From NCBI RefSeq assembly GCF_019331735.1, contig NZ_JAHBBH010000007.1, positions 49,307 through 113,306 of the forward strand: a stretch of 64,000 nucleotides of DNA, read 5' to 3'. The stretch comes from Bifidobacterium miconis (lineage in GTDB: Bacteria > Actinomycetota > Actinomycetes > Actinomycetales > Bifidobacteriaceae). Shown here piece by piece: positions 1 through 8,416 of the stretch; the stretch's first letter is position 1; the number at the start of each line of letters is the position of its first letter. A program made the position numbers and the translations under genes. The notes below the pieces were generated by a model. That model made no database searches, had not been told where the DNA came from, and worked only from the letters and a program-made list of their open reading frames with translations.

Positions 1-191
1 ACCTGTGCATCGGCGGGTACACGTCGGAGCAGATCGCCGGGCTGCTGGGCATCGCCTCGGCGACGGTGCGCACCCATGTGGCCCATGCCAAGAAGAAGCT
101 CGGTTCCTCGAACCTCAGTCAGGCGGCGGTGCGATGGATGCAGATCAAAACGGTGTCGTGCACAACGGTGTCAGACGCAACGGTGTCATGA
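1..191 (+). CDS. LuxR/NarL-type response regulator, C-terminal end (truncated by window)
   Basis: The reading frame that starts at base 3 encodes the last 62 residues of a DNA-binding response regulator. It contains the LuxR helix-turn-helix signature, with YTSEQIAGLLGIA followed by SATVRTHVAHAKKKLG, which is the part that recognises promoter DNA. The receiver domain lies outside the window. Its stop codon overlaps the ATG of the downstream histidine kinase (ATGA at 188-191), so the two form a translationally coupled two-component pair. The last dozen residues are Thr/Val/Ser rich and look like a non-conserved tail. The stimulus and target genes cannot be deduced. Confidence 0.85.
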   Translation, partial: LCIGGYTSEQIAGLLGIASATVRTHVAHAKKKLGSSNLSQAAVRWMQIKTVSCTTVSDATVS

Positions 192-1408
192 ACGCGGAGC
201 CGGCGCATTGGCGCAAACGTCTGCGTATCCTGACCGACAAGATGTCCGCTTGGATGGCCCGTCCGCTGCCGGCGGTGCTGTGTCTGGTCGCAGCCGCGGT
301 CGACATGATGGAATGGCCCTCCGGCATGGCGGTCTACGGCGCCGACACGGTGCCATGGTGGCTGTGCGGGTTGATGGTCGCCGCATTGGCCTTGTCTGCG
401 GCGTTTCCGAGGCCCGGCTCACTGTCCATATGCCTGCTGTTCGCGATGACGTCGGCGGTGCCATGGCTGAGTTCCGGCATGTTTCATATGAGCGTGATGG
501 CCGCCTTGCTCAACGTGGCCATCACGTCCGAGCCCCGCTGGCGCTGGTCGTGTTATGCGCTGGCGGTGATCGGCAGCGCCTTCGAGGCGTTCCCCGGCCT
601 CGACGGCATTGCCCTGATGTTCAACCAGGCGGTGTTCTACGCGATACCGATGGTGGTCGCCTACGCCTTGCGCGTCAAGGACCATGCGATGAAGGCCGAA
701 CGCGAGGCAGAACGTCTGCGTGCACAGCAGGCGGAGACCGAGCGGTTGCGCGAACGGTTCGCATTGTCCCGGCGTATCCATGACTCGTTGAGCGGCACGT
801 TGTCGTATATCGCGTTGCGTACCGAACGTCCGGACGGGCACAGGGCCGGTGACGATCGGCGCGACACGGACAGTGCGTTGCTTGCCGACATCCACGATCA
901 GGCCATGCGTGGCCTGGACGACGTGCATCGGATCATTCGCATGATGCGCAATGCCGAGGCCTCGCCCCAGGATGCCGCCGGGGCTGGTGATGAGCCAGGT
1001 GACGAACCGATGGGTCTGCGGGCGACCGTGGATCGTGGGCGCGGAATGCTGGACAATCTTGGCTTCCATGGTGAGGCACACATCGACGGTTCCATCCCGG
1101 AGAGCCGGTCTTCCAGCGTCGGAGCGATCGAGGCGAATGCGCTGGTAGGCGAGCTGTTTGCGAACGTCGTGCGGCATGGCAGGCGCCCCGGAGGCACATG
1201 GTATATGGACATCCGCGTGACCGACGACGCAGTGTTCATTACACAGACCAACGAGCTTGGGGATGACGGTCAGGCATGGTCCGGAGGCACCGGACTGGCA
1301 TCCCATGCCGAGGTCATTGCGCGGCTGGGCGGTCAGCTGAGACACAGCATCATGGACGGCTCCTGGTTCGTGTCGGCCACGATACCGCTGCGGGCGTCCG
1401 CTCTCTGA
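188..1408 (+). CDS. Sensor histidine kinase of the NarL/DesK (HisKA_3) type
   Basis: Membrane sensor kinase partner of the preceding LuxR-type regulator. The N-terminal half (residues about 25-165) is a run of hydrophobic segments, probably five or six membrane helices. It is followed by a short coiled linker (KAEREAERLRAQQ) and a HisKA_3 dimerisation domain, with the phosphoacceptor His about residue 198 in RIHDSLSGTLS. A degenerate HATPase_c domain follows, with N-box GELFANVVRHG near residue 324 and a G-box GGTGLASHA near residue 366. I chose ATG 188 because it overlaps the upstream stop. An in-frame ATG at 134 would add 18 residues of Asn/Val/Gly-rich sequence and cannot be excluded; neither start has a strong Shine-Dalgarno. 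No periplasmic sensor domain is visible, so the signal is probably sensed in the membrane. Confidence 0.85.
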   Translation: MNAEPAHWRKRLRILTDKMSAWMARPLPAVLCLVAAAVDMMEWPSGMAVYGADTVPWWLCGLMVAALALSAAFPRPGSLSICLLFAMTSAVPWLSSGMFHMSVMAALLNVAITSEPRWRWSCYALAVIGSAFEAFPGLDGIALMFNQAVFYAIPMVVAYALRVKDHAMKAEREAERLRAQQAETERLRERFALSRRIHDSLSGTLSYIALRTERPDGHRAGDDRRDTDSALLADIHDQAMRGLDDVHRIIRMMRNAEASPQDAAGAGDEPGDEPMGLRATVDRGRGMLDNLGFHGEAHIDGSIPESRSSSVGAIEANALVGELFANVVRHGRRPGGTWYMDIRVTDDAVFITQTNELGDDGQAWSGGTGLASHAEVIARLGGQLRHSIMDGSWFVSATIPLRASAL

Positions 1409-1530
1409 CTTGCCGTTCGTATTGGTCCTCGGCCTGTTGTCAGCCCTATCCTGCAGTTGTCTGCACCCGCATCAAGTAGACGGCGATCCCCGCCACAACA
1501 CCCCTTGAAATTCCGCCATTGCCGCGCCCA

Positions 1531-1914
1531 TTACTGGGCGGCGGCGATGCACAGCCAGCCGAGCGTCACGCAGATGAGCGGAACGACGATCGTGGCGGCG
1601 CAGTAGGCCGCGGCCATACCGAAGCGCTCCTTGCGGGCGAGCGAGACCATCTCGTTGATCGCCGTGGAGAACGTGGAGAAACCGCCGAGGAAGCCGGTGA
1701 CGAACAGCAGGTAGGTGCCGTGGTCGACGGTCTGGTAGGCGTAGGCGGCCGCGGCAATGCCCGCGCAGAACGTGGCGATCACGTTGATCACGAACGTGGA
1801 GAGCGGGAACGCGTTGTTCCACAGGCGTTGGATGGACGTGTTGAGCACGAAGCGGGTTACGGCGCCCAGGCCGCCGCACGCGGCAACCAAGAGGAATGTG
1901 GTGAATGCGCTCAT
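1531..1914 (-). CDS. crcB: Fluoride ion channel subunit CrcB/Fluc, short copy
   Basis: A 127-residue CrcB/Fluc protein with four membrane helices, the usual length for the family. The family exports fluoride passively as antiparallel dimers. Signature segments are GGLGAVTRF near the N terminus, STFVINVIATF in helix 2 and GFLGGFSTFSTA in helix 3, which carries the pore-lining Phe/Ser/Thr residues. The start overlaps the stop of the longer upstream crcB copy by four bases (ATGA), so the two are co-translated and probably form a heterodimer. No fluoride riboswitch was recognised upstream of the pair. Confidence 0.93.
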   Translation of the reverse strand: MSAFTTFLLVAACGGLGAVTRFVLNTSIQRLWNNAFPLSTFVINVIATFCAGIAAAAYAYQTVDHGTYLLFVTGFLGGFSTFSTAINEMVSLARKERFGMAAAYCAATIVVPLICVTLGWLCIAAAQ

Positions 1915-3191
1915 TGTTCGCGGGCCTCCCCTCGCAGCGGATCGGCGACCATCGGGATTTCGTCGGTCACCGGATCGGGTTCGAACGACGGCACGAGCTT
2001 GGACGCGGTCAGCGCGTCCAGTTGGACCGTGGTGCCGTCGGCGCGCACGACGGTCGGGCCGCCCGACGGCGCGGCGCCGCCGTTGCCGTCGTGCGACGCC
2101 GCGGACTGGCCGTTCGACGCCGTGCCGTTCGACGATACGGCGGTGCGCACACCGTCGCGCGCGACCGGCTGACCGTAGTCGCCGGCCGGCGCCTGCGAAC
2201 GTGCGACATTAGCGCCGTCGCCGCGATCGATCGCATCGTGGATCGCCTTGCGCGAGTGCTTCTCGGCCGCGCGCAGGGCGAGCATCGTGCCGCCCCACGC
2301 GACGAACAGGCCGCACGCGAAGCTGAGCAGCGTGTAGAACGCGAATCCACCGATCTCGCTGGCCTGCAGCGAGGTCAGGTCCTCGATCGCCATGGCGGAC
2401 AGCGTGGAGAAGCCGCCGCACATGCCCATGCCGACGCCGCGGCTGGTCAGTTCGCGCGCACGCTTGCGGATCCACGACGCCTGCGACATGTAGGCGCTGA
2501 GCGCCGCGAAGATGAAGCAGGCGCACATGTTCGCGATGAACGTGGACGGGTGGAACGCGCTGAAGAAGCCGTCCGCCGCGATCGGATTCGGCAGGGCCAG
2601 GTTCAGGCCGTAGCGCAGGCCGGTGCCGACGAAGCCGCCGAGGAAGACGACAAGGTAGATCATGCCGTCGGCGAGCGGATTGAACCGCGCCTGCATGCGC
2701 TTCATGGGCGCGAGCGGGATTTTCGGCGGCGTGGGCTGGCCTTCGCCGAACAATGCCGCGATCGGGCGGCCGGACGCGGCGTTGATTTTTGCCGCAGACA
2801 TTTCCATGGTGGGCGGGTCGATGTCGTTCGACGCCAGCTTGGCGAGCGGCGTGGCCGGCGGGGCAAGCGGCTCGGACTGATCATCGGACGGATCCGCGAC
2901 CGATTCGTCGGACGACTTGTCGACCGAATCGTCGGCAACGTCATCCGCGGCGGCAAACGTTGGCGTAACATCGTTCGATGCCAACGATGTCGTCAAATCG
3001 TCGGCAACATCATGCGCAACACCGTCATGCGCAGCATCATCGGCAACATCCGTCTCGGCCACGGCGTGCGCGACCGCGGCATCGTCGACGACCGCGACCG
3101 CATCCGGCGGCAGCGGTATATCGGACAGTTTCGGCGGCACCGCCGTGTTCAGAATCGGCAGTTCCAGCGACGGAACGTCTTCCTCGGACAT
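1911..3191 (-). CDS. crcB: Fluoride channel subunit CrcB/Fluc with long N- and C-terminal extensions
   Basis: A 426-residue protein in which only the middle (about residues 170-300) is a CrcB domain. Motifs are GGFVGTGLRYG, STFIANMCACF and GMCGGFSTLSAMAIE. The first 165 residues are Asp/Ala/Val rich and lack hydrophobic segments; the last 110 are also polar and low in complexity. This is over three times the usual family length. It starts 154 bases after purA ends, with a purA terminator hairpin between, and has a GGGGGAGAG ribosome site before the ATG. Together with the short copy downstream it likely makes a heteromeric fluoride channel. The role of the extensions is unknown. Confidence 0.88.
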   Translation of the reverse strand: MSEEDVPSLELPILNTAVPPKLSDIPLPPDAVAVVDDAAVAHAVAETDVADDAAHDGVAHDVADDLTTSLASNDVTPTFAAADDVADDSVDKSSDESVADPSDDQSEPLAPPATPLAKLASNDIDPPTMEMSAAKINAASGRPIAALFGEGQPTPPKIPLAPMKRMQARFNPLADGMIYLVVFLGGFVGTGLRYGLNLALPNPIAADGFFSAFHPSTFIANMCACFIFAALSAYMSQASWIRKRARELTSRGVGMGMCGGFSTLSAMAIEDLTSLQASEIGGFAFYTLLSFACGLFVAWGGTMLALRAAEKHSRKAIHDAIDRGDGANVARSQAPAGDYGQPVARDGVRTAVSSNGTASNGQSAASHDGNGGAAPSGGPTVVRADGTTVQLDALTASKLVPSFEPDPVTDEIPMVADPLRGEAREQ

Positions 3192-3295
3192 GTCAATCTC
3201 TCCCCCAACGTCACAGTCATCGGCACTTCAGCACTCGTACCACGCACGCATCACTCGCGGCAGGCGCGAGCGACAACGCGCAGGACAATAACAGA

Positions 3296-3334
3296 ACGGC
3301 CGGCCCGAAGCAACCTTGGCATCCGGCCGGCCGT
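3296..3334 (-). terminator. Rho-independent terminator of purA
   Basis: On the minus strand a 10-base arm ACGGCCGGCC pairs perfectly with GGCCGGCCGT across a 19-base loop, and the hairpin is followed by the T-rich TTCTGTTATT. It lies 12 bases beyond the purA stop codon and separates purA from the crcB pair. Confidence 0.7.
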
Positions 3335-3345
3335 CAATGCGTCCG

Positions 3346-4632
3346 TCAGTCGATCAGCGAGTGGACGGAGATGATGTGGTCGCGCTGCGGGCCGGTGCCG
3401 ATCGCGGAGATGCGGCAGTTCGACAGCTCCTCGAGGCGCTTGACGTACGCCTGGCAGGTGGCCGGCAGGTTGTTGAAGTCATGCACGGACGAAATGTCCT
3501 CGCTCCAGCCCGGCATCATCTCGTAGATCGGCTTGGCGACGGCGAACGCGGCCTGATCGGTCGGCATGTCGTCGAAACGCTCGCCGTCCACGTCGTACGC
3601 GACGCAGATCGGGATCTCCTTGAGACCGGTGAGCACGTCGAGCTTGGTGAGCACGATGTCGGTCAGGCCGTTGACCTGGCTCGCGTAGCGGTTGACGACC
3701 GCGTCGAACCAGCCGCAGCGGCGCGGACGGCCGGTGGTCACGCCGTACTCGTGGCCCTGCGCGCGCAGCCAGTCGCCGGACTCGTCGAACAGTTCGGTCG
3801 GGAACGGGCCTTCGCCCACGCGCGTCACGTACGCCTTGGCGACGCCGATCACGCGGTTGATCTTGGTCGGGCCGACGCCGGTGCCGGTGCACGCGCCGCC
3901 CGCGGTCGGGTTGGAGGACGTGACGAACGGGTACGTGCCGTGGTCCACGTCGAGCATGGTGGCCTGCGCGCCCTCGAACAGGACGGTCTTGCCCTCGTCG
4001 AGCGCCTTGTTGAGGATCAGGCCGGTGTTCGCGACGTACGGCTTGAGACGCTCGCCGAGCTTGAGCAGCTCGTCGGTAGTCTGGTCCACGTCGATGGCGC
4101 GGCGGTTGTACAGCTTGACCAGGATCTGGTTCTTCTGGTGCAGGCTGGCCTCGACCTTGTCGTGCAGGTGGTCGGCGTTGAACAGGTCGTGCACGCGGAT
4201 GCCGACGCGGTTGATCTTGTCGGCGTAGGCCGGGCCGATGCCGCGGCCGGTGGTGCCGATCTTGTGCTTGCCGAGGAAGCGTTCGGTGACCTTGTCGAGC
4301 ACGCGATGGTACGGCGCGATGACGTGCGCCGCCTCGGAGACGAGCAGGCGCGAGCAGTCGACGCCGCGCGACTGCAGGCCGTCGATCTCCTCGAACAGGA
4401 CTTCCGGATCAACGACGACGCCGTTGCCGATCACCGGGGTGACGTTCGGGCTGATGATGCCGGACGGCAGCAGGTGCAGCGCGTACGACTCGTTGCCGAC
4501 GACCACGCTGTGGCCCGCGTTGTTGCCGCCGTTGAAACGCGCGACATAATCGACCTTCGTACCGATCAGATCGGTAGCCTTACCCTTGCCTTCGTCGCCC
4601 CACTGAGCGCCGATCAACACGATTCCAGGCAT
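3346..4632 (-). CDS. purA: Adenylosuccinate synthetase
   Basis: PurA condenses IMP with aspartate using GTP to give adenylosuccinate, the first committed step from IMP to AMP, in the cytosol. The 428-residue length is typical. The N-terminal P-loop QWGDEGKGK (residues 10-18) contains the catalytic Asp13, and NNAGHSVV holds His41, the second catalytic residue. [12 protein letters not shown] and the C-terminal GTGPQRD nucleotide-binding loop are also present. The start MPGIVLIG follows a ribosome site (GGAGG) at a suitable distance. It is a housekeeping gene with its own terminator and a long upstream region containing a parS-like site. Confidence 0.98.
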   Translation of the reverse strand: MPGIVLIGAQWGDEGKGKATDLIGTKVDYVARFNGGNNAGHSVVVGNESYALHLLPSGIISPNVTPVIGNGVVVDPEVLFEEIDGLQSRGVDCSRLLVSEAAHVIAPYHRVLDKVTERFLGKHKIGTTGRGIGPAYADKINRVGIRVHDLFNADHLHDKVEASLHQKNQILVKLYNRRAIDVDQTTDELLKLGERLKPYVANTGLILNKALDEGKTVLFEGAQATMLDVDHGTYPFVTSSNPTAGGACTGTGVGPTKINRVIGVAKAYVTRVGEGPFPTELFDESGDWLRAQGHEYGVTTGRPRRCGWFDAVVNRYASQVNGLTDIVLTKLDVLTGLKEIPICVAYDVDGERFDDMPTDQAAFAVAKPIYEMMPGWSEDISSVHDFNNLPATCQAYVKRLEELSNCRISAIGTGPQRDHIISVHSLID

Positions 4633-4742
4633 AACTTACCTCCGCCACATCGCCAATTTCCGCCGTCGATTAGGTTACCCTACGCCCTCTACCCCGGCGG
4701 GACAATTCCCCCGTTCCCGCCCGCATGGCGGATAGCTCTCGC

Positions 4743-4842
4743 GGTCGCACCCCGCCTTCGCACGCCATTCACGGACAGCGGTTATCCGCGTGACCGACAG
4801 ACGGCCAACGGGGTCGCACCCCGCCTGCGCACGCCATTCACG
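4743..4842. repeat. Pair of 31-base direct repeats upstream of purA
   Basis: Two copies of a 31-base sequence beginning GGTCGCACCCCGCCT lie at 4743-4773 and 4812-4842, 69 bases apart start to start, with a single mismatch. The 375-base gap 4633-5007 also contains several TTTCACG-type half sites and the parS-like palindrome. I see no gene in it; short open frames here have no ribosome site. Confidence 0.8.
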
Positions 4843-4914
4843 CTCGCCCCTCTCGCATGGCGCATGGTCGCGCTGTCCTCTCACGCGCGTTTCACGGTTG
4901 TGGTTTCACGCGTG

Positions 4915-4930
4915 AGTTTCACGTGAAACA
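4915..4930. other. parS-like ParB binding site
   Basis: AGTTTCACGTGAAACA contains the perfect 14-base palindrome GTTTCACGTGAAAC and matches the established ParB-binding parS consensus (TGTTTCACGTGAAACA) at 15 of 16 positions. It lies in the intergenic region between purA and apbE. parS sites nucleate ParB and usually cluster near the replication origin. A second, perfect site lies at 40405-40420. Confidence 0.8.
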
Positions 4931-5007
4931 CTGCGTTATGTGAAACGGCCGCGAAGAACAGGCGCGCACGATGATCGTGCGAATGATCGTGTGAAACAGC
5001 CGCTACG

Positions 5008-6132
5008 ATGGGCGGCATGAGCGAGTTGAACGAACGCATGCCGTACGTGACGGCGTTTCCACGCGCGTTGGGCACGGGGATGATCGTGCGGACGTCGCAT
5101 CCGATCGGCGACGATCTGCGCGCGACCATGTCGTCGTTCATCGACGACTACGAACGCACGCTGTCGCGATTCCGCAATGATTCGACGGTTGCCGCGATGG
5201 GCCGGGCCGAGCACGGCGGCGCGTTCGACTTTCCCGCGTGGACCAGCGCATTGTTCGATCTGTACGACGCGTTGTGCGACGCGACGAACGGCGCGATCGA
5301 CCCGTGCGTCGGGGAGGATCTGATCCGTCTCGGCTACGGCGCGGACTATGCGTTCACGGTCGAACCCGGCGCAGACGGCCGGCTCGGCGCGATTCACGGC
5401 CGGCCGACGTGGCATGGCGACGTCGAGCGGCGGTCCACGACCGACGCTGACGGCATGGTCGGCACGACAGGCCGAACCGGCGTGACCGGTACGACGCTGA
5501 TCACGCATCGACCCGTGCATCTCGACTTCGGCGCGTGCGGCAAGGGATATCTCGTCGATCTGCTGGCTGCGCGTTTCATCGCAACAGCAGCCGAGGAGTT
5601 CGTGATCGACGCGGGCGGCGACCTGCTGATCCAATCGTCGCAGCCGATCACGATCGCGCTGGAGGACCCCGCCGACACGTCACGCGCGATCGGCACGGCG
5701 AGCGTATCGTCCGGCGCGTTCTGCGCGAGCGCGCCCAGCCGCCGGCGCTGGGAAAAACACCCGGAAAACGGCGGCGTTCCGGGAACCAATACGATAGTCC
5801 ATCATCTGCTCAACGCCATCGACGGACTACCCGTGCGCGACGTCGCCGCCACGTGGGTGTCAGTCAATCTTTCTGACAACGAGCGCCGCACGGCCGCGAG
5901 CGCGTCAAGCCGCGCCGGCAGCGGCGCCGTCCCGTCAATCGACAGTCGCGACTTCGACGCACGCGCGTACCCCGCCGCACTGGCCGACGGGCTGGCGACG
6001 GCCCTGTTCGTCGCCGACCCGAATCGTCTAGCTGCCCGCTTCCCCCGCGCCTTCGACTGCGCGATCCTCCACGCCGACCGCACCCTCGCCGCATCCCGCG
6101 CCTTCCCCAGCACCTTCTTCACGCGCCAATAA
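5008..6132 (+). CDS. apbE: FAD:protein FMN transferase (ApbE family)
   Basis: ApbE enzymes transfer FMN from FAD to a threonine or serine of target flavoproteins, or act in flavin and iron-sulfur maintenance. The protein is 374 residues, near the usual length. Family features seen are the early RFRNDSTVAAM segment, the characteristic HLDFGACGKGYLVD block (normally DLGGIAKGYAVD) and the FVIDAGGDLLIQ motif. No signal peptide or lipobox is visible, so unlike many homologues it may act in the cytoplasm. Two close in-frame ATGs (5008 and 5017) are possible starts and neither has a clear ribosome site. It stands alone, with no Rnf or Nqr genes beside it. Confidence 0.85.
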   Translation: MGGMSELNERMPYVTAFPRALGTGMIVRTSHPIGDDLRATMSSFIDDYERTLSRFRNDSTVAAMGRAEHGGAFDFPAWTSALFDLYDALCDATNGAIDPCVGEDLIRLGYGADYAFTVEPGADGRLGAIHGRPTWHGDVERRSTTDADGMVGTTGRTGVTGTTLITHRPVHLDFGACGKGYLVDLLAARFIATAAEEFVIDAGGDLLIQSSQPITIALEDPADTSRAIGTASVSSGAFCASAPSRRRWEKHPENGGVPGTNTIVHHLLNAIDGLPVRDVAATWVSVNLSDNERRTAASASSRAGSGAVPSIDSRDFDARAYPAALADGLATALFVADPNRLAARFPRAFDCAILHADRTLAASRAFPSTFFTRQ

Positions 6133-6290
6133 CACAAGCAACCGCGCTGCGCGCGACCGACACCATGTCCGGTCACGCACAGCGCGATTGCCGATGAACT
6201 CATCAGCCAGAGAAAGCGAACCAGCTGACGCGTGCGGCCTCTAGGCGCACCGAGGGAAGGCGTACGAAGGTACGTCGACCGAGGAGTCAT

Positions 6291-6368
6291 GCTCCGCATG
6301 ACCTTCACGGCGGAGCCGCTCACTTCGCCTACGGACAACCCACAGGGTTGTCCGTTTCACGGCTCAGC
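6291..6368. repeat. Two-hairpin repeat element, family B, copy 1
   Basis: Hairpin 1 pairs GCTCCGC with GCGGAGC (6291-6297/6310-6316). A spacer CGCTCACTTCGCCTACGG follows, and hairpin 2 pairs CGGACAACCC with GGGTTGTCCG around ACA (6332-6354), ending with ACGGCTCAGC. The spacer and end block are identical in the copy at 48994-49063, while both stems differ in sequence but stay paired. It lies just beyond the end of the ABC exporter gene on the minus strand and may act as its terminator. The left flank 6220-6230 is an inverted copy of 6382-6392 inside the end of that gene. Confidence 0.65.
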
Positions 6369-6383
6369 GACGAGGACGCTCCG

Positions 6384-8243
6384 TCAGCTGGTGAGCGAGA
6401 ACTGGCTGTTGTAGAGGTTGGCGTAGAACCCGCCGGCCGCAAGCAGCTGTTCGTGAGTGCCGCGTTCGATCACGTCGCCGTGGTTCATGACGAGGATCAT
6501 GTCGGCGTCGCGGATCGTGGAGAGGCGGTGCGCGATCACGAACGACGTGCGGCCGACGGTAAGCGCGTCCATGGCCTTCTGGATGAGTTCCTCGGTGCGC
6601 GTGTCAACCGACGAGGTCGCTTCGTCCAGAATCAGGATCGGCGCGTCCTGCACCATCGCGCGGGCGATGGTGAGCAGCTGCTTCTGACCGGCCGACAGCG
6701 ACGTGTTCTCGTCGAGCACCGTGTCGTATCCGTCAGGCAGCGACTGGATGTAATGGTCGAGTCCGACCGCGCGGCACGCCGCAACGATCTGCTCGTCGGT
6801 CACGCCCGGCTTGGAGTACGCGATGTTTTCGCGCACGGTGCCGCGGAACACCCACGTGTCCTGCAGCACCATGGAGAACTGGTCGTGCACGTTCCAGCGC
6901 GGCACGGACTTGGTGTCCACGCCGTCGATGGTGATGCGACCGCCGGCGATCTCGTAGAAGCGCATGAGCAGGTTGACCATCGTGGTTTTGCCCGCGCCGG
7001 TCGGTCCGACGATCGCGACCTTCTGCCCGGCCTTGACGGTCGCGGAGAAGTCGTTGATGATCGGCTTGCCCGGCTCGTACTCGAAGCGCACGTGGTCGAA
7101 CTCGACGTCGCCGCGCACCGGCTGTCCCGCACCGTCCGCACGGTCCGCGCCGAGCAGCGCCGGCTTGTCGGACTCGTCGGCCATCTCCGGCTCCTCGAGG
7201 AAGCCGAACACGCGCTCGGACGCGGCGGCGCAGCGCTGCAGGTTCTGGAACGCCTGCGCGAACTGGCTGAGCGGCTGCGTGAACAGGCGGATGTACATCA
7301 TGAACGCCACGATCACGCCGAATTCGATCTGTCCGTCCATCGCGAGCGCCGCGCCGACCACGCACACGACCACGTAGCCGAAGTTGCCGACGAACTGCAT
7401 GAGCGGCATCATCAGACCGGACAGGAACTGCGACTTCCAGCCGGAGTCGTACAGGTCGGCGTTGTAGCGTTCGAAGCGGCGGATCGAATCGGCTTCGCCG
7501 TTGTACGCTTTGACGATGAGGTGCCCGGCGTACATTTCCTCGACGTGGCCGTTGACGTCGCCGAGCGCGGCCTGCTGGCGCGCGAAGTACTGCTGCGAGG
7601 CCTTCATGATCGCGCCCATGAGCACGAGTCCGAGCAGGCTGGAGCCGATCGCGCACAGCGCCATGATCCAGTTGTTCCAGAACATCATGACGAGCGCGCC
7701 GACGAACAGCGTGACGGACGTGATGAGCGAGCCGAGCGACTGGCCGAGTGTCTGACCGATCGCGTCGACGTCGTTGGTGATGCGGCTGAGCACGTCGCCG
7801 TAGCTGACCTTGTCGAAATAGCTGAGCGGCAGCTTGTTGATCTTCACGCTGATCGATTCGCGCAGCTGCTGGGCGGTGCGCTGCGTGACGTTCGCCATGA
7901 GCCAGCTCTGCAGGTAGCTGAGCAGCGCGTAGCCGACGTACAGCGCGACGAGCAGCCAGCCGATGCGGCCGACGGCGTCGAAGTCGATCGCGCCGGCGAC
8001 CGGCTTGCCGTGGACGACGGCGGGCAGGCCCTTGGTGATTTCGTTGGTCATGTCCTTGAGTTTGTCCGGTCCGATGATTTGGAAGACGGTGCCGGCCGCG
8101 CCGAGGACGAGCGCGATGATGATGACGGGGATGTACTTGCGGCAGTAGTGGACGAGCTTGCCCATGGTTTTGCCGAAGTCCTGCGGTTTTTCTGTTGCGG
8201 ATCCCGGGCCGCCGTGCGGTCCGCGTCCCATTGGTCCTGACAT
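6384..8243 (-). CDS. Heterodimeric ABC exporter, catalytically competent half
   Basis: A 619-residue half-transporter with an N-terminal six-helix ABC exporter domain and a C-terminal nucleotide-binding domain. Walker A is GPTGAGKTT (about residue 412), the signature LSAGQKQ and Walker B ILILDEATSSVD with the catalytic Glu about residue 539; the H-loop is VIAHRLST. With the upstream gene, whose Walker B Glu is replaced, it fits the LmrCD/TM287-288 type of asymmetric multidrug exporter. The N terminus is Gly/Pro rich. AAAGGACTT precedes the ATG. The gene is third in a marR-led minus-strand cluster, which suggests drug or toxicant efflux. Confidence 0.92.
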   Translation of the reverse strand: MSGPMGRGPHGGPGSATEKPQDFGKTMGKLVHYCRKYIPVIIIALVLGAAGTVFQIIGPDKLKDMTNEITKGLPAVVHGKPVAGAIDFDAVGRIGWLLVALYVGYALLSYLQSWLMANVTQRTAQQLRESISVKINKLPLSYFDKVSYGDVLSRITNDVDAIGQTLGQSLGSLITSVTLFVGALVMMFWNNWIMALCAIGSSLLGLVLMGAIMKASQQYFARQQAALGDVNGHVEEMYAGHLIVKAYNGEADSIRRFERYNADLYDSGWKSQFLSGLMMPLMQFVGNFGYVVVCVVGAALAMDGQIEFGVIVAFMMYIRLFTQPLSQFAQAFQNLQRCAAASERVFGFLEEPEMADESDKPALLGADRADGAGQPVRGDVEFDHVRFEYEPGKPIINDFSATVKAGQKVAIVGPTGAGKTTMVNLLMRFYEIAGGRITIDGVDTKSVPRWNVHDQFSMVLQDTWVFRGTVRENIAYSKPGVTDEQIVAACRAVGLDHYIQSLPDGYDTVLDENTSLSAGQKQLLTIARAMVQDAPILILDEATSSVDTRTEELIQKAMDALTVGRTSFVIAHRLSTIRDADMILVMNHGDVIERGTHEQLLAAGGFYANLYNSQFSLTS

Positions 8244-8266
8244 GATATAAGTCCTTTCACGTTAAT

Positions 8267-8320
8267 CTCGGCTCCCCTTGTCAGGGGAGCTGGCAGCCGA
8301 AGGCTGACTGAGGGGTAGTC
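8267..8320 (+). repeat. Family A two-hairpin repeat, copy R1
   Basis: Stem 1 is the palindrome GCTCCCCTTGTCAGGGGAGC (8271-8290). Stem 2 is CAGCC-GAA-GGCTG (8294-8306), followed by the end block ACTGAGGGGTAGTC. The copy lies in the 173-base gap between the two ABC exporter genes. Related copies are at 8356-8410, 10377-10430, 17184-17234 and 63940-63992. Confidence 0.8.
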
Positions 8321-8355
8321 AATGGTTATGGAACGCTTTGTTGCTTAACCACCTT

Positions 8356-8410
8356 CTCTCCCTCCGTCATCGCTACGCGATGCCACCTCCCTCGTCAGAG
8401 GGAGGCGAGG
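8356..8410 (-). repeat. Family A two-hairpin repeat, copy R2
   Basis: Read on the minus strand, stem 1 is CCTCCCTCTGACGAGGGAGG and stem 2 CATCGC-GTA-GCGATG, ending in GAGGGAGAG. It is in opposite orientation to R1, 35 bases away, and abuts the 3' end of the upstream exporter gene. The two together could fold into a larger cruciform within the operon. Confidence 0.75.
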
Positions 8411-8416
8411 ATAAGG

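Noticed and set aside
3192..3295. Fluoride riboswitch before the crcB pair
   Set aside because: The GGxGATGG...CTGATGGCTCC blocks of the crcB motif are not present.
3316..4926. Long plus-strand open frame opposite purA
   Set aside because: It is the complement of a clear purA gene; its Val/Asp/Arg-rich product is the usual antisense shadow in GC-rich DNA. Similar long frames opposite the ABC exporter, permeases, importer and sugar genes were dropped for the same reason.
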